Below, one piece after another: positions 25,748-35,957 of a DNA stretch of 64,000 nt (position 1 is its first letter; each line of letters opens with the position of its first letter). Origin of the DNA: Cichorium intybus (lineage: Eukaryota > Streptophyta > Magnoliopsida > Asterales > Asteraceae); contig CM042012.1 in assembly GCA_023525715.1 (NCBI GenBank), forward strand, positions 46,337,941 to 46,401,940, read 5' to 3'. The notes below the pieces were generated by a model. The model saw nothing but the letters and a program-made list of their open reading frames with translations. It did not search any database and had not been told where the DNA came from. A program made the translations under genes and the position numbers.

Positions 25748-27954
25748 TGAGTATCTTCTCCGAGTATGTTGAAGAGATTATAGAAGTGTTTATGGATGAT
25801 TTTACTGTGTATGGAAATTCGTTTAAAGAGTGCTTAAATAATTTGACAAAAATTTTGAAAAGATGCATTGAAACCAATTTGGTTTTAAATTACGAAAAAT
25901 GTCATTTTATGGTTGACCAAGGACTCATACTAGGACACGTTGTTTCAGCAAAAGGTTTAGAGGTAGACAAAGCAAAAATTGATGTTATTAAAACTCTACC
26001 CTACCCAAAATGTGTCCGAGAGGTCCGTTCTTTTCTTGGTCATGCAGGTTTTTATAGGAGGTTCATCAAAGATTTTTCAAAAATCTCAAGACCAATGTGC
26101 GAACTTCTACAAAAAGAAGTAGAATTTGAATTTTCTGACGCATGCAAACAATCCTTTGAAACTTTGAAGAACCTGTTGGTAAGCACGCCCATCATTCAAC
26201 CGCCAGATTGGAGTCTACCATTCGAGATTATGTGCGATGCAAGTAATCACGCGGTAGGGGCGGTGTTGGGGCAAAAGAAGGATAAACTTCCCCACGTCAT
26301 TTACTATGCTTCGAAAACATTGGACCCCGCTCAAAGCAATTATTCAACAACAGAGAAGGAGCTTCTTGCCATCATATTTGCTTTGGAAAAATTCCGACAA
26401 TATCTATTGGGAACTAAAGTCATTGTTTTTTCTGACCATGCAGCGTTAAAGTATTTGATGACAAAGAAAGACGCGAAGCCTAGGCTCATTCGTTGGGTCC
26501 TACTACTTCAAGAGTTCGATCTGGAAATCCGGGATAAAAGCGGAAAGCAAAACTTAGTTGCAGACCATCTAAGTAGGATCATCAACAATGAAGATCCAAC
26601 CCCACTAAATGATTCATTTCCAGATGAACAGCTGCTTACCAACCAGTCAATCACACCATGGTATGCTGACATGGTAAACTATTTGGTCACCAAAAATTTC
26701 CCTTCAGACTACACTCGAGCTCAGAAGGACAAACTGAAGAAAGATTCAAAACATTATGTGTGGGATGAGCCTTACTTGTGGAAATTTTGTCCCGACCAAA
26801 TCATAAGGAGATGCGTAGATCTCCGTGAGGTACACTCTATTCTAAACTTTTGTCATGCTGAAGCCTGTGGAGGGCATTTTGGTCCTAAGAGAACGGCCCA
26901 TAAGGTCCTTGAATCCGGATTTTATTGGCCCACTATTTTTGCCGATGCTTACAAGTTTTGCAAATCTTGCGAGCAATGTCAAAAAGTTGGAAACCTTAGA
27001 CCAAGGGACCAAATGCCACTAACCTCCATACTCTTCTGCGAAATATTTGATGTATGGGGTATAGATTTCATGGGCCCGTTTCCGTCATCCTTTGGAAATA
27101 TGTACATAATTCTAGCTGTGGATTATGTCTCTAAATGGGTAGAGGCAAAAGCCACACGGACTAATGATTCCAAAGTAGTTGCAGATTTTATAAAAGCCAA
27201 CATTTTTAGTCGATTTGGAATGCCGAGAGCTTTTATAAGTGATCGAGGATCACATTTCTGCAACCGAACGATAGAGGCGCTCTTCAAGAAATACGGAGTC
27301 CTACATCGAGTTTCCACCGCTTACCATCCACAAACAAATGGACAAGCCGAGATCTCCAATCGAGAAATCAAGTCCATTTTAGAAAAGACGGTAAGTACGA
27401 GTCGTAAAGGTTGGAGTATACGTTTAGACGATGCTCTTTGGGCATACCGCACCGCATACAAAACACCAATAGGTATGTCTCCTTATCGTCTTGTATTTGG
27501 AAAAGCATGCCATTTGCCAGTTGAAATTGAACACAAAGCGTATTGGGCCATCAAACGCTTAAATCAAAACTTTGTAGAAAATGGAATTCATAGGAAACTT
27601 CAAATCCAAGAATTAGAAGAAATAAGAAACGAATCCTATGAAAATTCTAAAATTTACAAAGAAAAGACCAAAGCCTTCCATGACAAAGTCAATACACGAA
27701 AGAGTTTTGAGATTGGCCAAAAAGTGTTACTTTTTCAATCCCATCTAAAACTTTTTCCAGGAAAACTTCAGTCCCGATGGGTGGGACCATTCATTGTCAC
27801 TAATATTTCTACTTATGGTGTAGTGGAAATAAGAAGCGACACGACTGGAAAAATTTTCAAGGTAAATGGCCACCGGCTAAAACCTTTCTACGAAAATTTC
27901 GTCGAACAAAACGTTGAAGACGAAAAATTAGAAGAGCCGGCCCGCTCCCAATAA
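25663..27954 (+). pseudogene. Athila RT (second half)-RNase H-integrase
   Basis: Continues pol after the frameshift: RMPFGLCNAPATFQRCM, the RT catalytic FMDD at about 25792-25803, and the RNase H motifs CDASNHAVGAVLG and YSTTEKELLAI. The integrase has an HHCC zinc finger (HAEACGGHFGPKRTAH ... CKSCEQC) and the DDE core (D in WGIDFMG, D in SDRGSHF, E in NGQAEISNRE). It ends at 27954. Apart from the upstream frameshift the frame is intact. Confidence 0.93.
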
Positions 27955-28181
27955 TCAAATTTTGGGAGCCATGCGTCGAGCCAACGACGTTAAACAAGTG
28001 CGCTAACCGGGAGGCAACCCGGGGGTATTTTTGTCATTTTTTTTCAAAGTGTGATTTTTTGTATTTTTATAATTTTTCTGTTTATAACTTTCAATTACCT
28101 ACGTGTGGAAACAATCGGAATCGAAAACGGACTACCGAGGCTCAAGATACGAAAAACGAAAAATGAAAAACGGAACAGTGT

Positions 28182-28364
28182 GTTACACGGCCCGTGTAAC
28201 TTTTTACCCTATAAGTTACACGGCCGTGTAACTTGGAAAAATGGTTAAAAATCGAAACTGCTCATAATCAAGAATTACACGACCGTGTAATTATCCAAGC
28301 CTAAATTACACGGCCGTGTAACTTAGGCCGAGGGCAATATGGTCATTTTCGCATACTATAAAAG
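28182..28364 (+). promoter_or_regulatory. Palindrome cluster and TATA box upstream of the Athila extra ORF
   Basis: Four 18-19-bp palindromes lie at 28182-28200, 28215-28232, 28274-28291 and 28305-28322. Their core order is CGGCCCG, CGGCCG, CGACCG, CGGCCG, the same variants in the same order as in the LTR (3' LTR 32195, 32227, 32303, 32334). A TATA box TATAAAAG follows at 28357-28364, about 500 bp before the ORF start. I infer an internal promoter; this is not proven. Confidence 0.55.
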
Positions 28365-28860
28365 CCGAGGTCTTCACTTCTTCCCTTTACCACTCGCGAT
28401 TTCTCCCTCTTGCTCCTGCCGAGACCATTTTCCACCAAGAACAATTCTATTTTCTCAATTTCTCTTCCATTTGTTGTTAATTTGTTAAACTACAAAGGTT
28501 AGTTCCATTAATTCTCATCTTTTTCTTCATTTTGACCAAAGGAAACATCAAATCCATGGGTTAATTTCGGATTTCTTGAAACCCTAGAAAATTAGGGTTT
28601 TGAATTTTTGATGTTGAATTGTTGAAATTGTTTAGGTTTAAGCTTGGGGAAGGCAAGGATAGAAGGAATCAAGGTCAATATCACCATTGTCAAGCTTCAA
28701 TTCGGTGAATTCTTTCCAAAACTCAAAATCTTCATAATTTTTGGTTTTTGGCTAGATGATTGGTTCTTGGCTTTGAATTGTGAAACCTTTGTGTTTATAT
28801 TTGATTGTTTTATTGTTTGAGTGTTGTTTTTGTCCAAATTCTATTGATTTAAAAAAAAAA

Positions 28861-30345
28861 ATGGCATCATCATCCCGTACCTACTCTAGGGGTAATAAAA
28901 GGCAAATCGTATACTCGGCCTCTAATGGCTCTTCTGATGAGGAGCCCGAACAGCAGGACTTTGATATGGGCGATGCGGGTATCGCATTCATGACCGATGC
29001 CCAAGAGGCCCGCTTTTATAACTTCTTGGAACGAATTGGGCAAGCCCAAAAATTCGTAGACGTCCCAACTTTGCGAGACTTACACATAGAGGAAGGAGTA
29101 CGCAAACTCCTGTCAAATGTTGGTTGGGAAGGGTTGATGAATATAAGCGAAAAAAGCTATTCCAACCCCACTATCGAATTTTTGTCTTCCGTTGAATTTA
29201 ACGTTCATACTACAGTGTTGTCTTTTAGAATGTTCAACAAGTCTTACCAAATCACACAAAACCAATTGTGTGAACTTATTGGCGCGCCGGTCGCCAACAC
29301 TTATGACCAAAGATGCAAACTGAATAAACTGTTCCACCGGGAAGTTGGCAATTTCTGGACCAAGATTTCCACAGAAAACTTCTACCGTCCCAGTAATGCC
29401 AAAGCCTCCAGCATCATCCATCCCGTCCTCAAAGTCACCCACCGCATCATTGCTTCTATCATCTTCCCACAAGAAGAAATAAGCAAGGCTGGCCTAAATG
29501 AGCTTGAGCTTCTCTACTGCATGATCAATCCAGGGCCTAAAACCCCAAATTTTGGATCCTGGATCATGTACAAACTACTTAAACTAAGTAGAAGTTCATC
29601 TGGCCAGATCCATTGCGGTGGCATTATCACACTAATAGCCAAGCATCCAGCCCTGGGCATCAGATTTCCTGATAACCTTGAGATAGTCAGAGGTGAGCGA
29701 TACCTCACCTCCGATGTTCTTGAGGGTATGAGGTTATTTCGACGGCCCGAATCCGACGAAATTTGGCAAGCCGACGGACGCGATTATCTGCGGGTAAACA
29801 ACCGAAATGCCCGAATACTTCGATTAGCCAACCCAGTCTCCACCACAAATTGGAAGCCTCCTTCCAACATGGGCCTACAACTACCCGCTCCCAACCTACC
29901 CCCTCGAGAGCCCAGCCCACCACCGAGACACCCCAGGAGCCCGGCCCCTCAAGTTCTGCTAGCTCATTTCCTCCAGAGCACAGTCTATACATGGAGCAAT
30001 TTTCTAGCATCAACTCCCAGCTTGCGGATCTTCGCCTTGATTATCAAGGCATCTATGATAATCTTGGTGAGATTGATACACACCAAATGGAGCTGCGCCA
30101 AGACTTTGAGCAGTTTAGAGAGAACCAGTATAAACATAACCAAGATGTTATGTCTATACTCTCTGACATACAAAGATCCGTTGCCTTCAACCCATGGCAA
30201 CAGCAGCAACCACTGCAGCAACCGCAACAACAACAGCAGCCGGGCAGCCAACCACCCCCGCCCCCTCAATTTCCACCTTATCCATATTTCCCACCATACC
30301 CTTACCCTCCATTTCCGCCACGGGGACCCATCCCCGACCCTCAGT
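28861..30345 (+). pseudogene. Athila extra ORF (env position), frameshifted near 29930
   Basis: ATG at 28861 follows an A-rich leader (MASSSRTYSRGNKRQ). The N-terminus is acidic, followed by the conserved plant-transposon protein region (LRDLHIEEGVRKLL, SYQITQNQLCELIG, CMINPGPKTPNFGSW). A one-base deletion relative to the upstream copy (within GAGACA-CCCCAGG, about 29930) moves the Pro/Gln-rich tail into another frame; that tail stays open to 30345. No clear signal peptide or transmembrane segment is seen, so an envelope function is not supported. Confidence 0.85.
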
Positions 30346-31938
30346 AGGTTGTTTCTATCTCCTTCCCTAATGTATTGTGGACACTACATTTATTTTAAGC
30401 TTGGGGATGAGGAAATAAATCCCATTTAAAAAAAAAAAAAAAAAAAAAAAAACAACAAAAATTCAAAAATATTTTATTTCTTGCATTATTTTTAAACTTT
30501 TGCATGCATTTTTGTTATCTCTTGCTTCTCACCTATGTGACACCTTTAAATTGCAACCATAATACATCTCATAGTTAAACTTCTTGTATTTTTGTCCCCT
30601 ATCTACATGCAACATCATCATCTTTTGAAACCCTAGATCTTCATTAGGAACTTCTTTTTATTAATTTTCTAGCATAGATACGATTGGGAGAATTATAAAA
30701 CACACATGAAATTGAATCAAAACTATTCTAGCAAAGAACGCTTTATTCACCCGTGAGTTCATCAATGTGTGTAATCGACTAGGAGAAATACTATGGAAGT
30801 TGCACTAGTCCCCCCTCATGACCATACATTTGCATATTGTCTATTAAACATAAGGTTTATCTCAAAATCGCGATTTTTCAAAGTCATGGACAAAAATCTT
30901 ATTTTCTATATTTTTTAGTTTTGTGTGGTAGTAGGTGTCATATGACCTTGTTTATATTATTTTGGTCATTAGTGTTTTTGAGTTTTTCATTTATGTTTAC
31001 AAAAATATCATAAAAATTATTTTGTCTAATCATTTTAGCAAAATTTTGTGAAAATGTTTTTATGGTGAAAATCCAGAAATCATTTCACTTGGTTCTAAAA
31101 GATTGGTCTAAAAAAAAATAATAAATAAAATAAAAAAAAAAAAAAGACCGAACCAAGTGATCACTCAAGTCATTTAAAGTGAAAATTTTCTACAAAAATA
31201 CAATAAAAACGATTACTTGTTTTGAAAGCCTCCTCCTTTTTGCTTTCAACAACTAAATCCAATTTTGGTTTAGTTAAAAACTTCATTGACCATGTTTTAA
31301 AAATTCTTCATACATCTTGGGTCAAGTTGAAGTTCAAAAGATTTGGTTGTCTCGGTCGTCTAGGTATCTATCATTTGTAAATAGGAATCGAGTTGTAAAT
31401 TTTTGTCCCTCTGTTTTGAAAAATCATGTGTTTAGTAAATAAATATGCAAATGAGGTCGGTTGGAGGACTTGAGCAAAGTCAACTTAGTATAAGCTTCCT
31501 AGATTCGATATCCGAGCGCCCCTCCTATAAAAATGAGTGTTTATAGCCAAATCTTGAAAATGGAGCTTGCAAGGTCACACATCTTGTGACATGAGTGAAT
31601 AAACACGAGAGGAGTGAACAATTGTGAGCACGTCCTTTGCTTACGAGACGCTTTGAATAATGAGTGAAGGTTTCATGTGTGAGTTTATATTTTGTCCCAA
31701 CGTGCGTATGCTAAGTAATTGATAAAAATTTGTTCCTTTTAATGGTCTTTTGTTTTGAATAGATGGTCTAACTTATATGTGTGTAGGGTCCAAAATTGAC
31801 ATGATTTTTAGATATGATTGATGTTGTCTTGGTTGCTACCTAAGGTGTCTATTCTTTTTCTACTTTGTAGTTTGTTATCCACATTGTTTAGATCCTTGTT
31901 TTCCTTGAGGACAAGAAAAGTCTAAGCTTGGGGATATT
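30346..31938 (+). other. Athila trailer and polypurine tract
   Basis: About 1.6 kb non-coding, with an A20-plus tract at 30429. AAGCTTGGGGAT occurs at about 30397 and again at 31924-31935 just before the 3' LTR. The latter is the likely polypurine tract. Confidence 0.75.
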
Positions 31939-33539
31939 TGTTAAGTGTATTTCTAAGCATGTTTTCATGCCTTTTCATCCTTGTTTTACCTTGCATTTTA
32001 TTCTCATCATTGCATATTTTTATGTTTTTTGGGATTTCAAGAATAGCAATCTGCTTTCACACCTTGTGGTTGTTTTCAGGTGCTTTTAAGGGTTGAATCT
32101 TGCTTTGAATGACAATGGGAGGCTACACAAGAAATTTCAGAAGAAACGGAGCTCAAACGAAGAAGTTGCAAAAATGGCGTTCCGTTAACAGTATTGTACA
32201 CGGCCCGTGTAACTTTGTGGGCAAAAGTTACACGGCCGTGTAACTTAATATGCCACATAAGATGCCATGTCAGCTGAAGTGGAGCCCAGGAAGAAATGCA
32301 GGATTACACGACCGTGTAATTTTGGCCCAAGAAATTACACGGCCGTGTAACTTTTCCTGGTGACCAGATCTGCTTTTTGGCCCACTTTGAGTTGTTTATT
32401 CCTTCTTGTGCTGTCATTCCCATGCTACACGACCAGATCCAGATCTAACCTGATTTTGAGGCCATGTGATGAAGGAAGTGGGTCTTGGAATGATGATGTT
32501 TGCCCTTGTCCATTTTACCATTTTGCCCTTGGTGTGTTAGTATAAATAGATGTGTCTAGTTAGCCTTAGAATCATCCCATCTTTCTATTATTTTCTGAAT
32601 ACTCTCTAGATACATTGTGTTTGTGTTTGTATGCAACTTCAAGTGTGGATTATCTTCATTTTGTAAGTTCTTTTCTCTTTTACTAGTCATGAGTGGCTAG
32701 TAACCTTATTTTCTGGTTTTGTATTAAGGATTATGATTGTGATTTAATATAAAGTTTGATGTTTGATTTTATATCTTTCTAGTGATATGATTTTGAGATT
32801 TAACAAATGTTTGGTTTTTATTTATTTCATATTGGCCATTTGATCTTAAATATCAATCAATCTAGTCATACAAATTATAAAATCCGTAATTGTTTTATAA
32901 AATGTTATTTGTGATAATCATCTTTAATTAGGTGAAAATCATATCCCATGTTTTAACGCTTCAACGCTTGTTTAGGAGTATTGAACATTGTTGGGAACAT
33001 TCACATAAAACATAATGCAATCTTTCATTCAAATTCTATGATCTTATCTAGATTTGATTAGTAAGATTAGTCTTAGTTAACGAGCTTCTCTTGACTAAGG
33101 TACATTAGATGAATGGTGTATGTGCGAGCTTTCGGCATACACAAAGTACCAACTTAGAAAGATTAAAGTTATAAACATCATTCTTATTGTTATTTCCAAT
33201 CATATGACTACAAATGCAAAACCAGAATTTGTCCCCAAATTATAAAAACAATCATTCTATATATTTTGTCCCAAGTTATTTGTTCTCAACATTTACATAA
33301 TTGTTGTTCAACTATTCATCAAAACCCCCCCTTTCGGTTACTTTCTTTACAAGTTTGACTTCCGTGAATTCAAGGTGTAATCCATTAGACCATCGCTCCC
33401 TGTGGATCGACCCTGCTTGCCATTTATACTACACAGTTAGTATTTATAACAAGTAGTGCAATCACGAAATATTGGTAATTAATAAATCATTTCAAACCAT
33501 ATTTCAATTCTTTTATTTTGTTGATTACGACACTCAACA
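31939..33539 (+). repeat. Athila 3' LTR
   Basis: A 1601-bp LTR, about 99.5% identical to the 5' LTR by eye. Its first palindrome is better preserved (about 32195-32213). TATA box at 32541-32548. Confidence 0.95.
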
Positions 33540-33807
33540 ATGATGTGTGACAAACTCGACTCTATGATTTAGACATAAAAAAAATTACTTCATGTGACCA
33601 TATAAAGTCTCATGATTTAGGCACACAAACACTCAATGTGACTAATACCAAATTTAATAATAACCGTTTTTGCTCATTTGTGCTCTAAATAATAGCCACG
33701 TGACTATTTCACGACGTGACTGTTATGAATATATTGGTCTCATATAAGCACCTAAAATGTGGCCATAAATATCATTTAGATACACATTTGTGATATGATG
33801 TGGCTAA
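33540..33807. other. Host DNA between Athila and the Harbinger element
   Basis: About 270 bp with several GTGACT/AGTCAC-like motifs, similar in style to 17940-17990 on the other side of the Athila block. It may be the remains of one older element split by Athila, but I could not find its ends. Confidence 0.35.
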
Positions 33808-35411
33808 GGGGTTGTTTGTTTTTAGTTTAGAAGAGCTTCTAACCTCTTATGTCTGCGGGCGGGCAGACATTTTCTCCGCAGACCGTTTGTTTTTTAGAAG
33901 ACCGCAGACCTAAAAAGGTCTGCGCGTCCTCTTTTTGGAAAAGACATTGCCCTAGCACTTTTTGGGTCTTCAAAGATCTGCCCGTGTCTAAAGAATTTCC
34001 GTCTTTTTTCCGCCTCTTTCTCCATCCGATTTCCTTCTCCCTCTCTTATTCTTGCTAAATCGCACAACCGTCGGACCTCACCATCATCATCGTCTGCTCT
34101 TCTCCTGCAACTCACCGTCCTCTCTTCTCCTTCTCCTGAATTCGTCGGTCGACGAGTTTCTTCCCCCGCCCTAATCGACATAAGCCCTAATCGACGACAA
34201 GCTTCTCGAGCCATCGTCCACCATACCCTGAGCCACCCTCGATCGATGGTAAGCCCTAATCGATGATTGCTTCCCTTGATTTTTTTGTTGAATTATTTGT
34301 TTAATCGACGATTGCTTCTCTGATTTTTTGTTGAATGTTTGTTTATTGTTTGCTGATAACGGTTATGATCTGAAATTATCAGAAGTGTTACTTGAAATTG
34401 ATGATGAAGAGAAAGCTTCACAGTTACTTCACCATAGTGAAAAGCTTGCAGTATCTTTTGGATTGATGAAAATGAAACCAGGGAGTATAGTTAGGATTGT
34501 GAAAAATGTGAGATCTTGTGAGGATTATTCCTCTTTTATGAAACATGTTTCGAGTGTTTATGAACGAGAGATACTGATTAGGGATCGCATACGGTTTCAT
34601 CATTTTAGGAATGTAGAGTGTTCTTGTGGGGATTATTGGTGATAAGAACAATAAAATCAGATGATTATTCCATACGAAAAGTGGAAGGTTTCTACTATTT
34701 GATGATCTTGTAAGTCTAAAAGTTAATTATACTTTTTTTGTTGAATGTTTGCTTATTGTTTGCTGATTTTCCTAAGTTGGACTTGTTTGTGGTTCATTAT
34801 TTGTTGAAATCCGATGCAGGAAATTCATAGGAAAACAGAAGGTTACTTGGTGAGAACAAAAGAAAAGGAATGTTGTACTTGTGTTGGTTCACGATTGGTT
34901 TTGTTTGTTTTAGATGTTCAATTATTTATCGTGTTCTTGTTTTCATTTGTAGGAAATTCATGTATACTTTTATAAGATGTTCACTTTATGATGTTTTTTT
35001 TCGGATTATTGTGATTTCTGTAAATTTGGTTTGTTGTAATTCTTTATGATTCGGTGGTTATAAATACAAAGATTGGGGTTTTGTTTGTTTTAGAATTGTG
35101 CTATCTTTTATCTCTAATGGGTTAAATCTAAGGAATGGCAATACACTTTTTTTTTTATTATTGTTATAGGATTGTACTTTATTTTCTTATTGTTGTATTT
35201 ATTTGAAATTATTATTGATTAGTGAAAACGTATTTTAAGTTTTAAAAAATCAGTTTATTTAAATTTTTAGTTTATTTTAGCAGTCTGCAGACTTTAAAAA
35301 ACAAACAGTCTTTTTTTTTTTTGCAGACTGCAGACGTTTAGTCCACCTCTTCTTCTGCAGATGTGGTCCGCAGACTGCAAACGTTTTACATCTTCAAAAA
35401 CAAACAGCACC
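33808..35411. mobile_element. PIF/Harbinger-type non-autonomous element, 1604 bp, with captured gene piece
   Basis: Terminal inverted repeats GGGGTTGTTTGTTTTT (33808-33823) and AAAAACAAACAGCACC (35396-35411, complement GGTGCTGTTTGTTTTT). The flanking 3-bp duplication is TAA (33805-33807 and 35412-35414), as in PIF/Harbinger. Subterminal regions on both sides are rich in GTCTGC/GCAGAC motifs. There is no transposase. The interior holds a PPR-DYW domain fragment with exon-like flanks, so the element seems to have taken up host gene sequence. Confidence 0.8.
34352..34642 (+). pseudogene. Captured DYW-domain fragment of a PPR protein
   Basis: About 96 residues end in the diagnostic CSCGDYW followed directly by TGA, preceded by LLHHSEKLAVSFGLM and IVRIVKNVRSCEDY and RDRIRFHHFRNVECSCGDYW in overlapping parts. 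This is the DYW deaminase-like domain that edits C to U in organelle RNA. The HSE motif is present, but the usual CxxC is broken (CEDY where CEDC is expected), so zinc binding would fail. No PPR repeats precede it. A 30-bp TTGTTGAATGTTTG(T/C)TTATTG sequence repeats before (34330) and after (34738) the fragment. Confidence 0.88.
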
Positions 35412-35957
35412 TAAGTGTTTTCTAGAAGTCGAAAATACATACTTACAGATGGAAACATTGCCAAAAGTGACAAAATTTGTATCTAAATCCATCACTAATT
35501 GGTCTTTGTTTTTCATATTCATACAAATAATTAACTTTTTTATTTGCAATTAATCCTAAATTTGGAAATAATCTGTCGCTAAATACTTGTGAGGCTAGCG
35601 ACGCTCATATGTCGATATAGCATTGGAATGACGGATTTGTTTGTCCCAACTTGCTTTCTAGTAATGTCTTGGTTTTGGAAAAGAAACATATGTGAACAAT
35701 AGAAATGTGAAAGCATAAGAATTTTAGAGCATCTTTAGCCTCACTAGTTTTGTAAATTTAATAGTATCATGTCATAGTTGTATAATAATTAAACAAAGCT
35801 TTGGTAAACAGATCCAATAAACATGTACTTAGTTTATTGGGAAAAGAACCCTACATCCGGCCAAATATGTACTTATTTTATATTTATACGTTTTTTTTTG
35901 AACGGCGGCAATTATAAAAAAGAAAGCAACTAGCAAGGCGCTAGAAACAAAAAAGAG

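Larger units (their letters stand above)
20898..33539 (+). mobile_element. Athila-type Ty3/gypsy LTR retrotransposon, 12.6 kb, recently inserted
   Basis: Two LTRs of exactly 1601 bp (20898-22498 and 31939-33539) begin TGTTAAGTGT and end ACTCAACA. The primer-binding site TGGCGCCGTTGCCGGGG follows the 5' LTR. The interior holds gag-pol in the gypsy order (protease, RT, RNase H, integrase) and an extra ORF between pol and the 3' LTR, the Athila layout. The integrase has no chromodomain-like tail. The LTRs differ at about 8 sites by eye, about 0.5%, so it is young. Both pol and the extra ORF carry a frameshift. The 3' flank begins ATGAT; the matching left flank is not available because of the fused upstream copy. 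Confidence 0.93.

Noticed and set aside
28861..30345. Calling the Athila extra ORF an envelope gene
   Set aside because: I see no signal peptide, transmembrane anchor or Cys pattern; position alone is not evidence of env function.
12211..35675. One giant CACTA element from 12211 to the TTTCTAGTAATG near 35663, with Athila and Harbinger nested inside
   Set aside because: The subterminal motifs at the two places differ and the right end is a poor match, so the ends do not pair.
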